Assembly: GCA_951812725.1 (NCBI GenBank)
Contig: OX638330.1
Location: forward strand, 4,939,405 to 5,003,404
Reading direction: 5' to 3'
Length of the DNA stretch: 64,000 nt
Origin: an uncultured Caldilineaceae bacterium
GTDB taxonomy: Bacteria; Chloroflexota; Anaerolineae; Caldilineales; Caldilineaceae
The notes below the pieces were generated by a model that saw only the letters and a program-made list of their open reading frames with translations, did no database searches and had not been told where the DNA came from. Shown piece by piece: positions 34,698 through 43,216 of the stretch (position 1 is the stretch's first letter; each line of letters opens with the position of its first letter). The position numbers and the translations under genes are program-made.

Positions 34698-35654
34698 TCA
34701 CACTAACCCGTAAAACGTTGCTGCGTTGTCATGCAGCAACTTGCGCTGGTCGGTCTCGCTGCGGTCGGCGATGATCTCTTTCAGCGCCTCCACCCAACCA
34801 CGGTAGGTAGAGTCTGCACCGAGCAAGCAGACCGGCCAGTCGCCGCCGAAGACGACGCGGTCCGGGCCGAAGCTGTTGAGGCAGTGGTTGACGGCCGGCG
34901 CCAGGTCTGCGGCGGTCCAGCCGGGGCGGGTGCGGGCGATGATCCCGGAGATTTTGCAGATCGTGTTTGGCAGTGCGGCCAGCGCGTCAATGCCGTCTTT
35001 CCACTGCTGCCGGTCATGCCAGTAGGGGTCATCGGTGTCGGTATGGTCGGCTATCGTCAGGTTGGAGTCCGCCTGCCCTGCGTCATCCGTTCCCCCGCTG
35101 CCGGGCAGGTCGCCGCTGATCAGATACGGGTCGCCGTTGCCGCAGTGATCGACCACAAAGCGGGTCTCCGGGCACGCCTGCGCCAACTTGACGCCGTCGC
35201 CCAACTCCGATGGCCGCATGCACAGGTCAAAGCAGAGCCCCAACTCGCCCAGCAGCCGCACATTCTCCTCAAACTGGGGCGCTAGACAGGTGCCTTGCGG
35301 CGTGCCCGGCCCGTGCAGCACCTGGCGTACGCCCTTGATCACCGGGTTGCCGGCAAAGCGCCGAATGTAATCGGCGAAGTCGGCGGAGGTCACGCTGCCG
35401 CCGATCACCGCGCCGACCGTCGGGTTGTCCTCCGCCGCGCAAAGCTCGATCAGATGCTCCGCTTCGGCGACCTTCTGCGCCGCGGTTACGTCCACCTCCA
35501 TGTAGACCGTTTTGACGACGTTCAGCCCAGCGGTCGCGGCCAGGTAATCGCTGGTTACGTAGTTGCGGTTCAACGTCGGCGCGCTTTCCAGCCAGGGCAT
35601 ATCAAGCCGGCTCAGGTCCCACAGATGTTGATGCGTGTCGATAATTGGTAGCAT
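34698..35654 (-). CDS. Amidohydrolase 2-family protein (lactonase-like)
   Basis: A 318-residue TIM-barrel hydrolase of the COG3618 type, which includes fuconolactonase, rhamnonolactonase and 2-pyrone-4,6-dicarboxylate hydrolase. The metal motif is at the N-terminus (IDTHQHLWDL). VVDHCGNGDP (position of the usual DHxGxP) and FGGDWPVC in the C-terminal half are also typical. It may open a sugar lactone formed by a dehydrogenase, which would fit the uronate and sugar-acid genes further on. It is followed downstream by unrelated genes, so this is family-based inference. Confidence 0.88.
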   Translation of the reverse strand: MLPIIDTHQHLWDLSRLDMPWLESAPTLNRNYVTSDYLAATAGLNVVKTVYMEVDVTAAQKVAEAEHLIELCAAEDNPTVGAVIGGSVTSADFADYIRRFAGNPVIKGVRQVLHGPGTPQGTCLAPQFEENVRLLGELGLCFDLCMRPSELGDGVKLAQACPETRFVVDHCGNGDPYLISGDLPGSGGTDDAGQADSNLTIADHTDTDDPYWHDRQQWKDGIDALAALPNTICKISGIIARTRPGWTAADLAPAVNHCLNSFGPDRVVFGGDWPVCLLGADSTYRGWVEALKEIIADRSETDQRKLLHDNAATFYGLV

Positions 35655-35756
35655 GGGAACCGCCTTTGTCAGAGATTGAAACGTTAAGAGTGAGGAATAA
35701 GGCCGGGATAGACTCTCTCTCCCCGGCCTCTTTACTCTCTTCTCGTTGTATTGGGA

Positions 35757-36707
35757 TTACGCCGCCAGCAGCTGCTCCGCATTTTCGACCTGCCACTGCA
35801 GCTGCAGCTCGGTCGTCTCGTGCGGTTTGAACTGTCGCGCCACCGATGCGATAGAGACGCCGCCCAGCAGCTCGATTTCGTCCAGGTCGGCAGTGCCCAT
35901 GCCCTGGTCGTGGCCGTAGCGCAGGAAGCCCAGCTCCATCGGCTCGAAGCCCATCGTCTTGGCGATGACCGCGTCGGCTGCGAAGATATCAGTGCCCGCC
36001 GCGGCGATGCCGAAATCCAGTCCGTCGGTGCCGCCGGGGCCGTTCCCCTGCAGGCCGCGTGCGCCGTCAAAAACGGCGACATCGGGGGTCATGAAACGGG
36101 CCAGCCGGATCAGGTTGATGCTCATGGCGCGCGACTCATCGGGGACGCGGCGTTCGGCATGGGTGTTGAAGCCGTGCATCTTCACCCGGTCCTGCCGGTA
36201 GATGGTGCCCATGATCATGTTCTTCAGCGCCAGTGTGACCACGCAGGTGTCATGCGTCTTGGGAATCGCGAGCGAAATCGTGCAGGGGCAATCCAGGACC
36301 GTGCGGGGCATACGCACGATGGTCTCGCTGCCGTCGGCCAGCACGATCGGCGTCGACTCCCATTCGGTCTCCCGGTGCAGGTCCATCAGGCGCAGCGGGA
36401 TCGAGTATTCCTCTTCCAGCGCGTGGTAGCCGAAGTTGCGGTAGGCGTCCCACGTGTCCTGGGCGCCAGCCTCGGCGATGAGGACTTCACGCGGCGGATT
36501 GGGCGTCGTGAGCAGGAAGTCGAGGACGCCGCGCAGCGCGTCGGCGTGGCTGGAGGCGAGCTGGTTCTCGCTGCTGAGAAAGTTCGGTTTGAGCATCACC
36601 TGCTCGGCCAGGCGGGATTCCACATCGGCCCGCACCAGGTCCAGCGCGTTGAAGACGTTTGTGCGGCGATCCCCGCCGTTGACGAGACTGACTCGTGCTT
36701 TGGACAT
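35757..36707 (-). CDS. DUF362 domain protein
   Basis: A 316-residue protein of the DUF362 family. It begins MSKARVSLVNGGDRRTNVF and has VMLKPNFLSSENQLASSHAD, AIPKTHDTCVVTLALKNMIMG and GLQGNGPGGTDGLDFGI, all family landmarks. AAGGAGG upstream of the ATG gives a strong start, so an in-frame extension further 5' was excluded. Many relatives carry a C-terminal 2[4Fe-4S] ferredoxin domain, which is absent here. The biochemical role is not established. It shares direction with the amidohydrolase downstream (about 100-base gap) and may be transcribed with it. Confidence 0.85.
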   Translation of the reverse strand: MSKARVSLVNGGDRRTNVFNALDLVRADVESRLAEQVMLKPNFLSSENQLASSHADALRGVLDFLLTTPNPPREVLIAEAGAQDTWDAYRNFGYHALEEEYSIPLRLMDLHRETEWESTPIVLADGSETIVRMPRTVLDCPCTISLAIPKTHDTCVVTLALKNMIMGTIYRQDRVKMHGFNTHAERRVPDESRAMSINLIRLARFMTPDVAVFDGARGLQGNGPGGTDGLDFGIAAAGTDIFAADAVIAKTMGFEPMELGFLRYGHDQGMGTADLDEIELLGGVSIASVARQFKPHETTELQLQWQVENAEQLLAA

Positions 36708-37000
36708 CGTAGCCTCCTTGAGAAAGGTCAGAGGTGATTGGTGGTGTAAAGGGGGACACCTGTGGAGAGAAGACTTGTTGTTCACAAGACGCAGTGGGGT
36801 ATCCCGGTGATGAGTGTACTCGTGGTTTACCGCTGTGTCAACCGTTGCCCCAAAGGATTGTATGCCCTGTGTGCTGGCATGTTTTTGACAGCGCCTGGCC
36901 ACTCTATTGGAAACGTGAGCTAAGAGGTAGGACAGAAACGGTTCACCATGCACGCGAAGGACAGACCACTGCCAGGCCGGCGAAAGTGATGGCCCGCTGG

Positions 37001-37028
37001 CCTGCCGTATCCAGACCGATGCAGTGAG
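37001..37028. promoter_or_regulatory. Second operator-like inverted repeat upstream of hicAB
   Basis: CCTGCCGTATC (37001-37011) and GATGCAGTGAG (37018-37028) each match the half-sites of the promoter-overlapping repeat at 9 of 11 positions, with a 6-base gap. Probably a weaker or decayed HicB site about 100 bases upstream. Confidence 0.4.
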
Positions 37029-37078
37029 TCCTTCGTTAGCGGTAGTCTGAGCACGCGGGCAATCCTAAGGGAATAGGT

Positions 37079-37107
37079 TTGACAAGAGCCGCTTCTTTGC
37101 CTACTGT
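37079..37107 (+). promoter_or_regulatory. Sigma-70-type promoter of hicAB
   Basis: A perfect -35, TTGACA (37079-37084), is followed by 17 bases and a -10, TACTGT (37102-37107). The hicA start lies 35 bases downstream. The -10 is covered by the inverted repeat at 37100-37130, as expected for autorepression. Confidence 0.6.
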
Positions 37108-37130
37108 ATCGACACGACTGATGCAGTAGG
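37100..37130. promoter_or_regulatory. Operator-like inverted repeat over the hicAB -10 box
   Basis: CCTACTGTATC (37100-37110) and GATGCAGTAGG (37120-37130) form an 11-bp inverted repeat with one mismatch and a 9-base gap. HicB-type antitoxins usually bind such sites in their own promoter. Confidence 0.55.
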
Positions 37131-37142
37131 GAGTGTAAGGTA

Positions 37143-37394
37143 TTGAGCAGACGCACAAGACTTCGCCAACGAATTCTCGAAGGCCGCTCTGATGCGAATA
37201 TCCGATTTGACGAGTTGCTCGCCCTGTTGTTGAGATTGGGATTCGTCGAACGCGTACGGGGAAGTCATCATATCTTCAGAAAAGAAGGGGTGACCGAAAG
37301 ACTGAATCTGCAACGCGACGGCAGCAAAGCCAAGCCCTATCAAGTCAGACAGGTTCGCCAGGTCATACTGAAGTACCAGTTGGAGGAGGAGTGA
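37143..37394 (+). CDS. hicA: HicA-family mRNA interferase toxin
   Basis: An 83-residue toxin with the double-stranded RNA-binding-like HicA fold. The catalytic region is RVRGSHHIFRKEG with His42. The N-terminus (SRRTRLRQRILEGRSD) is longer than in minimal HicA proteins. No ATG is in frame nearby, so a TTG start was used, with GGGAG and AAGG upstream. It is followed by HicB with a TGATG overlap, making a standard toxin-first operon. HicA cleaves mRNA ribosome-independently when not bound by HicB. Confidence 0.85.
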   Translation: MSRRTRLRQRILEGRSDANIRFDELLALLLRLGFVERVRGSHHIFRKEGVTERLNLQRDGSKAKPYQVRQVRQVILKYQLEEE

Positions 37395-37606
37395 TGTACA
37401 AGTACGAGGTCATAATTTACTGGAGCAATGCTGACGACACATTCGTGGCGGAGGCGCCAGAGCTTCCCGGATGCATGGCACACGGCGATACGCAGGAAAT
37501 TGCGCTTCAGAACATCAACGAGGCGATGGCACTCTGGATCGACACCGCGCGGGAGTTTGGCGATCCTGTACCGGAACCCAAGGGGGAGCGCCTGATGCTG
37601 GCATAG
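37394..37606 (+). CDS. hicB: HicB-family antitoxin
   Basis: A 70-residue HicB with the UPF0150 fold: MYKYEVIIYWSNADDTFVA followed by PELPGCMAHGDTQEIALQNI. It lacks a separate DNA-binding domain at the C-terminus, so promoter binding may depend on the HicAB complex. The ATG overlaps the HicA stop and is preceded by GGAGGAGGA. A GTG three bases earlier is less likely. This is the only complete toxin-antitoxin pair in the window. Confidence 0.88.
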   Translation: MYKYEVIIYWSNADDTFVAEAPELPGCMAHGDTQEIALQNINEAMALWIDTAREFGDPVPEPKGERLMLA

Positions 37607-37714
37607 GCCGGTGATTTCGGTCTATCCTATTCCCCGGGTTTGGCCCTCAGTTTTCTGTAATTGCAAACGCATACGAATATGCCCGCGATACAGAGCTCTG
37701 CTAGGAGACACAGA

Positions 37715-38464
37715 ATGGACAATCTGGAAGCCAGGCTGGATCAACTCGAAGAAGACGGCTTTATCACCGTCGAGAATGCACTCACGCCGGAAGAGACCCA
37801 GCACGTCCGCCAGCGCATCAACCATGCGCGCACGATGGGCTGGGAAGAGGGGCTGAACGACGTCGGCAATATGTGGTTCGATTCGCTCCTGGACCGTGAG
37901 CCGGACACCTATGCACCCCTTGTCGGCCATCCCAGCATCCGCCCGATTCTGGAAGGGATGATGGGGCGGCAGTGCCAGCTGCGCAGCTTCCGCGCGCACA
38001 TCAACCCGGGCCCTTATCTGCAGGAATGGCATCTCGATTTTTACGGCTACTGGCAGGAAAAACACGATCTCGGCCACGGCCGTCTTGTCGTGCAGCCGGT
38101 CGGCATCAACACCACCTTCTACTTTCAGGACAATGGCCCGGATCTGGCCCACCTGAAGTTTGTCAAAGACGGGCACAAGATAGAGCCGCCCCACCTCGAC
38201 CCGATGGACCGGCCCAAGTTCGAGGCCTGGTGCGAAGCGCAGGAGCACGTCATCCTCTATCCCAAGGCGGGCGACTGCGTCATCTTCATCAACCATATCC
38301 CCCACCAGGGCGCCAAGCACCAGGAACACATTGAGCGCAGCAACGTCGTCTGCCACTTCCAGGTGACGCCGATGTATGAGGGGATCTGGCACGTGTCGCA
38401 GCCACGCGGGTACGATGGGACGTTTCCGTTTGCGGAGGAGCGCAGGCCGTGGTCGAAGGGGTAG
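37715..38464 (+). CDS. Phytanoyl-CoA dioxygenase (PhyH) family protein
   Basis: A 249-residue Fe(II)/2-oxoglutarate-dependent oxygenase. The iron ligands are His106 and Asp108 in EWHLDFYG, plus a distal His in INHIPHQGAK. The 2-oxoglutarate arginine is probably in the region IERSNVVCHFQ. The N-terminus EEDGFITVENALTPEE is typical of PhyH proteins. These enzymes are abundant in marine Chloroflexota genomes and hydroxylate diverse substrates, so the name does not imply phytanic acid. The start was chosen at the ATG after TAGGAG. Confidence 0.9.
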   Translation: MDNLEARLDQLEEDGFITVENALTPEETQHVRQRINHARTMGWEEGLNDVGNMWFDSLLDREPDTYAPLVGHPSIRPILEGMMGRQCQLRSFRAHINPGPYLQEWHLDFYGYWQEKHDLGHGRLVVQPVGINTTFYFQDNGPDLAHLKFVKDGHKIEPPHLDPMDRPKFEAWCEAQEHVILYPKAGDCVIFINHIPHQGAKHQEHIERSNVVCHFQVTPMYEGIWHVSQPRGYDGTFPFAEERRPWSKG

Positions 38465-38627
38465 CGGCGGCCGGTATAGACGCAAGCAGTGCCGGTGCAG
38501 TCCCGCTTTCTGTAGCAACTTTGCGCGACGATGCTTGGCCCTCCTGCAGTTGGGCGCTACCATCATCTGGCTAGGCTGAAGCAAAGCGTAGAAGAGCCGA
38601 CTAAGAATCCAAACCCAAGGCGGTCGG

Positions 38628-39182
38628 ATGATTGGTGAGAAGCCGCGGTTAAAGCTCACGTACGCGGACTACCTTACTACACCTGAAGACAAGCGCTGCG
38701 AACTTCTGAACGGCGAATTATTTGCGACTCCTGCACCCAACGAAGCGCACCAGAGAACGCAGGCAGAATTGGGTTATTATCTGATGGCCTTTGTGAAGGC
38801 CAAAGGTCTGGGGCGCATCTATTACTCCCCCACGGATGTCGTCCTTTCGGATATCGACGTGGTCCAGCCTGACCTCTTGTTCGTCTCCACTGAGAGAACG
38901 CACATCATCACCCCTGATAACATACAGGGGGCTCCTGACCTCGTGGTTGAAATTCTCTCCCCCTCCACAGCCGAGCGGGACAGAGGGTACAAGCGTGCGC
39001 TCTACGCGCAACACGGCGTTAAGGAGTACTGGGTAGTGGGCACAGACGCCGGCGCCATCACAGTTCTGTTGCTGGGCGACGAAGGCTATGAGGTCGTTGA
39101 CACTTTCGGCGAAGGCGATACGCTGACTTCGCCCACACTTGCCGGGTTCAGTCTGCAAGTGGACGAGATATTTGGGTCGTAG
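38628..39182 (+). CDS. Uma2-family (DUF820) putative endonuclease
   Basis: A 184-residue protein of the PD-(D/E)XK-like Uma2 family. Diagnostic stretches are LTYADYLTTPEDKRCELLNGE, DVVQPDLLFVS, PDLVVEILSPSTAERDRGYK and KEYWVVG. The acidic residue in QPDL, the E in VEIL and Lys in GYKRALY form the presumed metal-binding core. Such genes are common and often multicopy in cyanobacteria and Chloroflexota, and their function is not settled. It stands alone between a dioxygenase and an enolase-superfamily gene. Confidence 0.88.
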   Translation: MIGEKPRLKLTYADYLTTPEDKRCELLNGELFATPAPNEAHQRTQAELGYYLMAFVKAKGLGRIYYSPTDVVLSDIDVVQPDLLFVSTERTHIITPDNIQGAPDLVVEILSPSTAERDRGYKRALYAQHGVKEYWVVGTDAGAITVLLLGDEGYEVVDTFGEGDTLTSPTLAGFSLQVDEIFGS

Positions 39183-39212
39183 TCACGACACATCCCCTTA
39201 GGCCACCTCTCC

Positions 39213-40265
39213 ATGAAAATAACCGACATCCGCGCCGTCTATCCCAACTACCGCCAACCGCTGGGCGGCTGGCGTCCCTACCTCTGGCAGATCGTTGTGC
39301 GCGTGGAGACTGACGTCGGCGTCACAGGCTACGGTTATGGCGGCGGCGGTGTGGCCGCGGTCGAGGTCGTCAACCGCCACCTGCGCGAGCTGCTGCTGGA
39401 CGAGAGTTGCGACAGCCCTGCTGACATCGAACGCCTGTGGGATAAGCTGTACGAAGCCTCGATCCCATACGGGCGCGGCGGCATCGCCATCATGGCGCTG
39501 AGCGGCGTCGATATCGCTCTGTGGGATCTCCTCGGTAGGGCCGAGCGGCAGCCGGTCTACGCGCTGCTGGGGGGCGCGTCCGCGCCACGCATTCGCGCCT
39601 ATGCCTCCGGCGACGATGCCGAATGGTTCGCGGAGAGCGGGTTCACCGCCCACAAGGTGCCCTTTGGCCGACCGACAGACAGCGGCACTTTCGAACGCGC
39701 CGCGGCCGCGGCGGAAGAGTCCCGCCGCCATCTGGGCGCGGACGCGCTGCTCATGTTCGACTGCTACATGGCCTGGGATGCGGACACTACGCGCAAGATG
39801 GCGCGCACGCTGGCGCCTTATGACATCTACTGGTTCGAGGACGTGCTGACGCCGGATGACCTGGACGGGCTGGCGGCGCTACGGCCGCAGATCAAGCCGA
39901 TCCAGCTGGCCGGGGGCGAGCACGACTTCACCCATTACCGCTTCGCCGACATCGCCCGGGCCGGCGCGCTCGACATCTGGCAGCCGGATGTGACCTGGTG
40001 CGGGGGCGTCACCGCCACGCGGCGCATCGTCGAGCAGGCGCAAGAGGCCGGCGCCACCGTAATCCTGCACCGCGGCGGCGAGCCGTGGGGTCTTCATGTT
40101 ATCGCGGGAACGGAGTGTGTAGAGTTGGGTGAACTGGTGCTGGGCAACCGGAACAGGTCGCATGAGGAGTTGTGGCTGGACGCGCCGCAGCCTATCGACG
40201 GGTACCTGACCCCCAGTGACGCGCCCGGCTTTGGTCTGCGTCTGAACGAAGCGCTTTTGGACTGA
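39213..40265 (+). CDS. Mandelate racemase/muconate lactonizing-family (enolase superfamily) enzyme
   Basis: A 350-residue enzyme with the MR/MLE capping domain (1-115) and a TIM barrel. The metal ligands are Asp183 (LMFDCYMAW), Glu209 (YWFEDVLTP) and Glu236 (AGGEHDF). Lys148 in AHKVPFG is a likely catalytic base and HRGGEPWG near residue 290 the other side. Sugar-acid dehydratases of this family use the same arrangement, so dehydration of an aldonic or uronic acid is plausible. The nearby UxaE and LarA-like genes support a sugar-acid role, but the substrate is not known. Confidence 0.9.
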   Translation: MKITDIRAVYPNYRQPLGGWRPYLWQIVVRVETDVGVTGYGYGGGGVAAVEVVNRHLRELLLDESCDSPADIERLWDKLYEASIPYGRGGIAIMALSGVDIALWDLLGRAERQPVYALLGGASAPRIRAYASGDDAEWFAESGFTAHKVPFGRPTDSGTFERAAAAAEESRRHLGADALLMFDCYMAWDADTTRKMARTLAPYDIYWFEDVLTPDDLDGLAALRPQIKPIQLAGGEHDFTHYRFADIARAGALDIWQPDVTWCGGVTATRRIVEQAQEAGATVILHRGGEPWGLHVIAGTECVELGELVLGNRNRSHEELWLDAPQPIDGYLTPSDAPGFGLRLNEALLD

Positions 40266-40274
40266 GCGCCGCGC

Positions 40275-41540
40275 CTACACCAGATACGGGATCGTCATCG
40301 GCCCTTCCGGCAGCACCGCGACGGGCGCGTCAGCCCCCAGATCCGCAACGGACGTACGGATGTGTTCGTTCAGGTCGGCGACCGGTGTGAGACCGGCGCG
40401 GGACACGGCGTCCGGCTCCAACTCGCTGTAAATCGCCACCTGCGCCCGCAGCGCCACCTCGGCGAACTTCTGCACCTGCCACTGATCCAGCATGTGAAAA
40501 CCGGGACGGAAGATCGTCTCCAGCATCGCCTGCGGCGAACTGTGCTCGTAGAGCAGCTTGGTAAAGTTGCCGTGCGCGGGGAAGCCGTCGTTGCAGCGCG
40601 CGGCCACGATCATCTCGCCGTCGTCCTCGATGATCTCGGCGGCGGCGCACATCCCTTTCACCGACTGATAGAGGTTCTGGTCGAGGGGAAAGCCGCTGTT
40701 GGTGGTGATCACGAGTGGGAAGCTGCGGTTGACGGCAGCCATCGCCGTCTCCTTTGCGTAACGGCATCCCTCTTCGTGCGCGGTGATGACGTCGCCGCAG
40801 AAAAAACGGGTGATCTGCCGCTTGTGATTGAGCGTGACATTCACCAGGAAATCGACCGGCAGGACGGACCCGTTGGCCCGGATCTGATCCTGGGTCGGAT
40901 TGCCCTCGAGCACGCCCCACTTGCTCTGCGGATGGCCGATCATCTCGGCGCGGTGATAGTGCAGAATCGAGGCCAGGTCGGCCACGCCGGGGAAGACGGC
41001 CTTATAGCCCCCTGAAAAGCCGGCCATGAAGTGCGGCTCGATGAAGCCGACGAGGATACGCCGGTCGGCCTCCGCGTACTCCCGGTTCATCATCAGCGGG
41101 CCGCGCCCGTCCTGCCCAGGCCGCACGACGGCCATACTCTCTTCTTCGTAAGCGTTGTGGTTGACCACCCGCAGCCGCCGGTAGACCGCCTTCCCCACGA
41201 TCTGCTCAAGCTCCTCTGCCGTGTTGGGCCGGTGCGTTCCCGTGCCGACGACAATGGTGACATTCTCTTCGGGCACATGCGCCAGCGCCGCCAATATCCA
41301 TGGCAGCAACCGGTCCGAAGGCAAGGGGCGGGTGCCGTCGGCGATGACGATCGCAACACGCTCGTGCGCGGCTACCGCCTCCGCCAGGGGGCGCGCGCCG
41401 TTGGGCCGCCGCACCGCGTCCTGGAACGCTGCCTGCTCGTCCGGAAGTCCTTCGACAAAGCGCGGACGGATGATCGTCGCGTTTTCGGTGGGCAGCTCGG
41501 CTGTCAGCCCGTCTTGGCCGTATTGGAGATGGATTTGCAT
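40275..41540 (-). CDS. LarA-like nickel-dependent racemase (DUF2088)
   Basis: A 421-residue protein of the lactate racemase LarA family, whose members use the nickel-pincer nucleotide cofactor. Landmarks are VIADGTRPLPSDRLLPW, VVGTGTHRPN, VNHNAYEEES and FIEPHFMAGFSGGYKAVFPG. Its paralogues act on malate, gluconate and other 2-hydroxy acids, so lactate should not be assumed. The start was placed at the ATG giving MQIHLQYGQ, since upstream in-frame residues are not conserved in type. No larB, larC or larE cofactor gene is adjacent. It is convergent with the enolase-superfamily gene and divergent from UxaE. Confidence 0.88.
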   Translation of the reverse strand: MQIHLQYGQDGLTAELPTENATIIRPRFVEGLPDEQAAFQDAVRRPNGARPLAEAVAAHERVAIVIADGTRPLPSDRLLPWILAALAHVPEENVTIVVGTGTHRPNTAEELEQIVGKAVYRRLRVVNHNAYEEESMAVVRPGQDGRGPLMMNREYAEADRRILVGFIEPHFMAGFSGGYKAVFPGVADLASILHYHRAEMIGHPQSKWGVLEGNPTQDQIRANGSVLPVDFLVNVTLNHKRQITRFFCGDVITAHEEGCRYAKETAMAAVNRSFPLVITTNSGFPLDQNLYQSVKGMCAAAEIIEDDGEMIVAARCNDGFPAHGNFTKLLYEHSSPQAMLETIFRPGFHMLDQWQVQKFAEVALRAQVAIYSELEPDAVSRAGLTPVADLNEHIRTSVADLGADAPVAVLPEGPMTIPYLV

Positions 41541-41755
41541 TGTCAGCACCCGTTCAGTTTTACAGTTATCGATGGCCACATTGGCGTGGATGGTGAGTAG
41601 CCTTGCTTCTATCCGCTAATCACGAACCACTGATGTTCATCTCCGCTATGAGTAGCGTAGAATCTGCTTCTCGTGTATTCTAGCCTTCTAACGACAGAGC
41701 GGCAAGAGATGACGAATTGACCGCTAGAATCTCACATATGACAGGTCCGCGCGCG

Positions 41756-43183
41756 ATGACAAACCTGAACCAATATCCGCACTCAGTTATCGAACAGGAT
41801 GGAACGACCTACGCGCTGGCACGCGACGGCAGGGACAAGAAGCTCTGCGTGCAGGGCGATACCGCCGGCTTCAGCGGCGAAACAACGAACGGGACGCTGG
41901 TCTGCCCGCTGACCGCGGGGAACGCGGCCGCGCTGCGCGACCGCCTGGCCTGGTTGAATCCCGTGCCGCTGGGTGTCGAGACCTCCTTTGGTTTCGGTGA
42001 CCGGTTGGGCGCGGCCACGCCCGGCCACATCCGTTCGGTCCAGGGCACCGGCATCGCGCCGATCTTCGCGCAGCAGTCGGTGCGCGAGAACGACCGCATC
42101 GGGCGTACGCCGCAGGAGGTGGTGGACGACGCCATGTGGGGCGTGGTGCAGATGGGCTGGCGCGATCCGTGGGGCGCAGACGCCGACCATGTGAAACTGG
42201 TCAGCGATCTGCCCGCGTTTGTCGCCGCCGGCTACACTTTCTACACGATCGACCCCAGCGACCACGTCGACAATGAAGCCGAGACCGATACGCTGCCTGC
42301 CCTGCGCGCCAAGGTCGAAGCCCTACCCTGGACGCGGCTCGAAACCGACCTGGACGCGCTGCGCGCCGACTATCTTGCCGCCCCCATCGAACTGGCGGGA
42401 CTGACGCTGACCTTCAGTGAAGAGAGCCTGCTGCGGGCGCTGGCGAAGTACGGTCGCGCCATCGTTCATACGCTGGATATCGCGGCCGCGCTCGATCAAC
42501 AGATGGGCGGCACACGCTATGATCTGGAAATGTCGGTGGACGAGACCGAGACACCGACATCGATCTATGAGCACTACTTCATGGCGCACGAACTGTTGCG
42601 GCGAGACCTGCCGGTCGTCAGCCTTGCGCCCCGCTTTGTCGGCAAGTTTCAGAAGGGCGTCGACTATATCGGCGACACCGCCCCGTTCGAAACGGAGTTG
42701 GTCAAGCACGCCGCTATTCTGAAGCATTTCGACGCCTACAAACTCAGCGTCCACACCGGCTCCGACAAGTTCAGCATCTACCCGCTGGTCGCCAAGTACG
42801 CCGAGGACCGGGTGCATGTCAAGACCGCCGGCACCAGCTATCTGGAGGCGCTGCGCGTCATCGCCGACCTTGACACATCCCTCTTCCGCCAGATTCTCGA
42901 CCACTCGCGCGCCCGCTTCGAGACCGATCGCAAAACCTACTTTCTCGACTGCCAGCCGGACAAGGTGCCCGCCAACGCCGACCTGTCCGACGCAGACCTG
43001 CCGGGACTGCTCGAACAGTTCGACGCCCGCCAGTTGCTGCACGTGACATTCGGCTCCAATCTGGACCGCTTCGGCCGGCAGATTCACGGCCTGATCGCCG
43101 ACAACGAGGAAGCCTACGCAAAGGTGCTGAACACCCACTTCACCCGCCATCTGACGCCCTTTGCCAACGGCACCGCGGCGTGA
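41756..43183 (+). CDS. uxaE: Tagaturonate epimerase family protein (UxaE)
   Basis: A 475-residue protein of the UxaE family, which epimerises D-tagaturonate to D-fructuronate in galacturonate catabolism of organisms lacking the usual route. It begins MTNLNQYPHSVIEQDGTTYAL. Family-like stretches include VETSFGFGDRLGAATPGHI, LEMSVDETETPTS, APRFVGKFQKGVDYIGD and AYKLSVHTGSDKFS with His and Asp/Glu residues suitable for metal binding. Two further in-frame starts (ATG 18 bases upstream and TTG 39 upstream) exist, and no binding site decides between them. A class III aminotransferase follows after 33 bases. Confidence 0.82.
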   Translation: MTNLNQYPHSVIEQDGTTYALARDGRDKKLCVQGDTAGFSGETTNGTLVCPLTAGNAAALRDRLAWLNPVPLGVETSFGFGDRLGAATPGHIRSVQGTGIAPIFAQQSVRENDRIGRTPQEVVDDAMWGVVQMGWRDPWGADADHVKLVSDLPAFVAAGYTFYTIDPSDHVDNEAETDTLPALRAKVEALPWTRLETDLDALRADYLAAPIELAGLTLTFSEESLLRALAKYGRAIVHTLDIAAALDQQMGGTRYDLEMSVDETETPTSIYEHYFMAHELLRRDLPVVSLAPRFVGKFQKGVDYIGDTAPFETELVKHAAILKHFDAYKLSVHTGSDKFSIYPLVAKYAEDRVHVKTAGTSYLEALRVIADLDTSLFRQILDHSRARFETDRKTYFLDCQPDKVPANADLSDADLPGLLEQFDARQLLHVTFGSNLDRFGRQIHGLIADNEEAYAKVLNTHFTRHLTPFANGTAA

Positions 43184-43216
43184 GACTGGTGAAAAGCATC
43201 GCCCAAGGAGAAATCA

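Larger units (their letters stand above)
36708..37142. other. Regulatory intergenic region upstream of hicAB
   Basis: No gene is supported here. The right half holds two related imperfect inverted repeats (listed separately) and a sigma-70-type promoter for hicAB. Nothing was recognised in 36740-37000. Confidence 0.5.
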
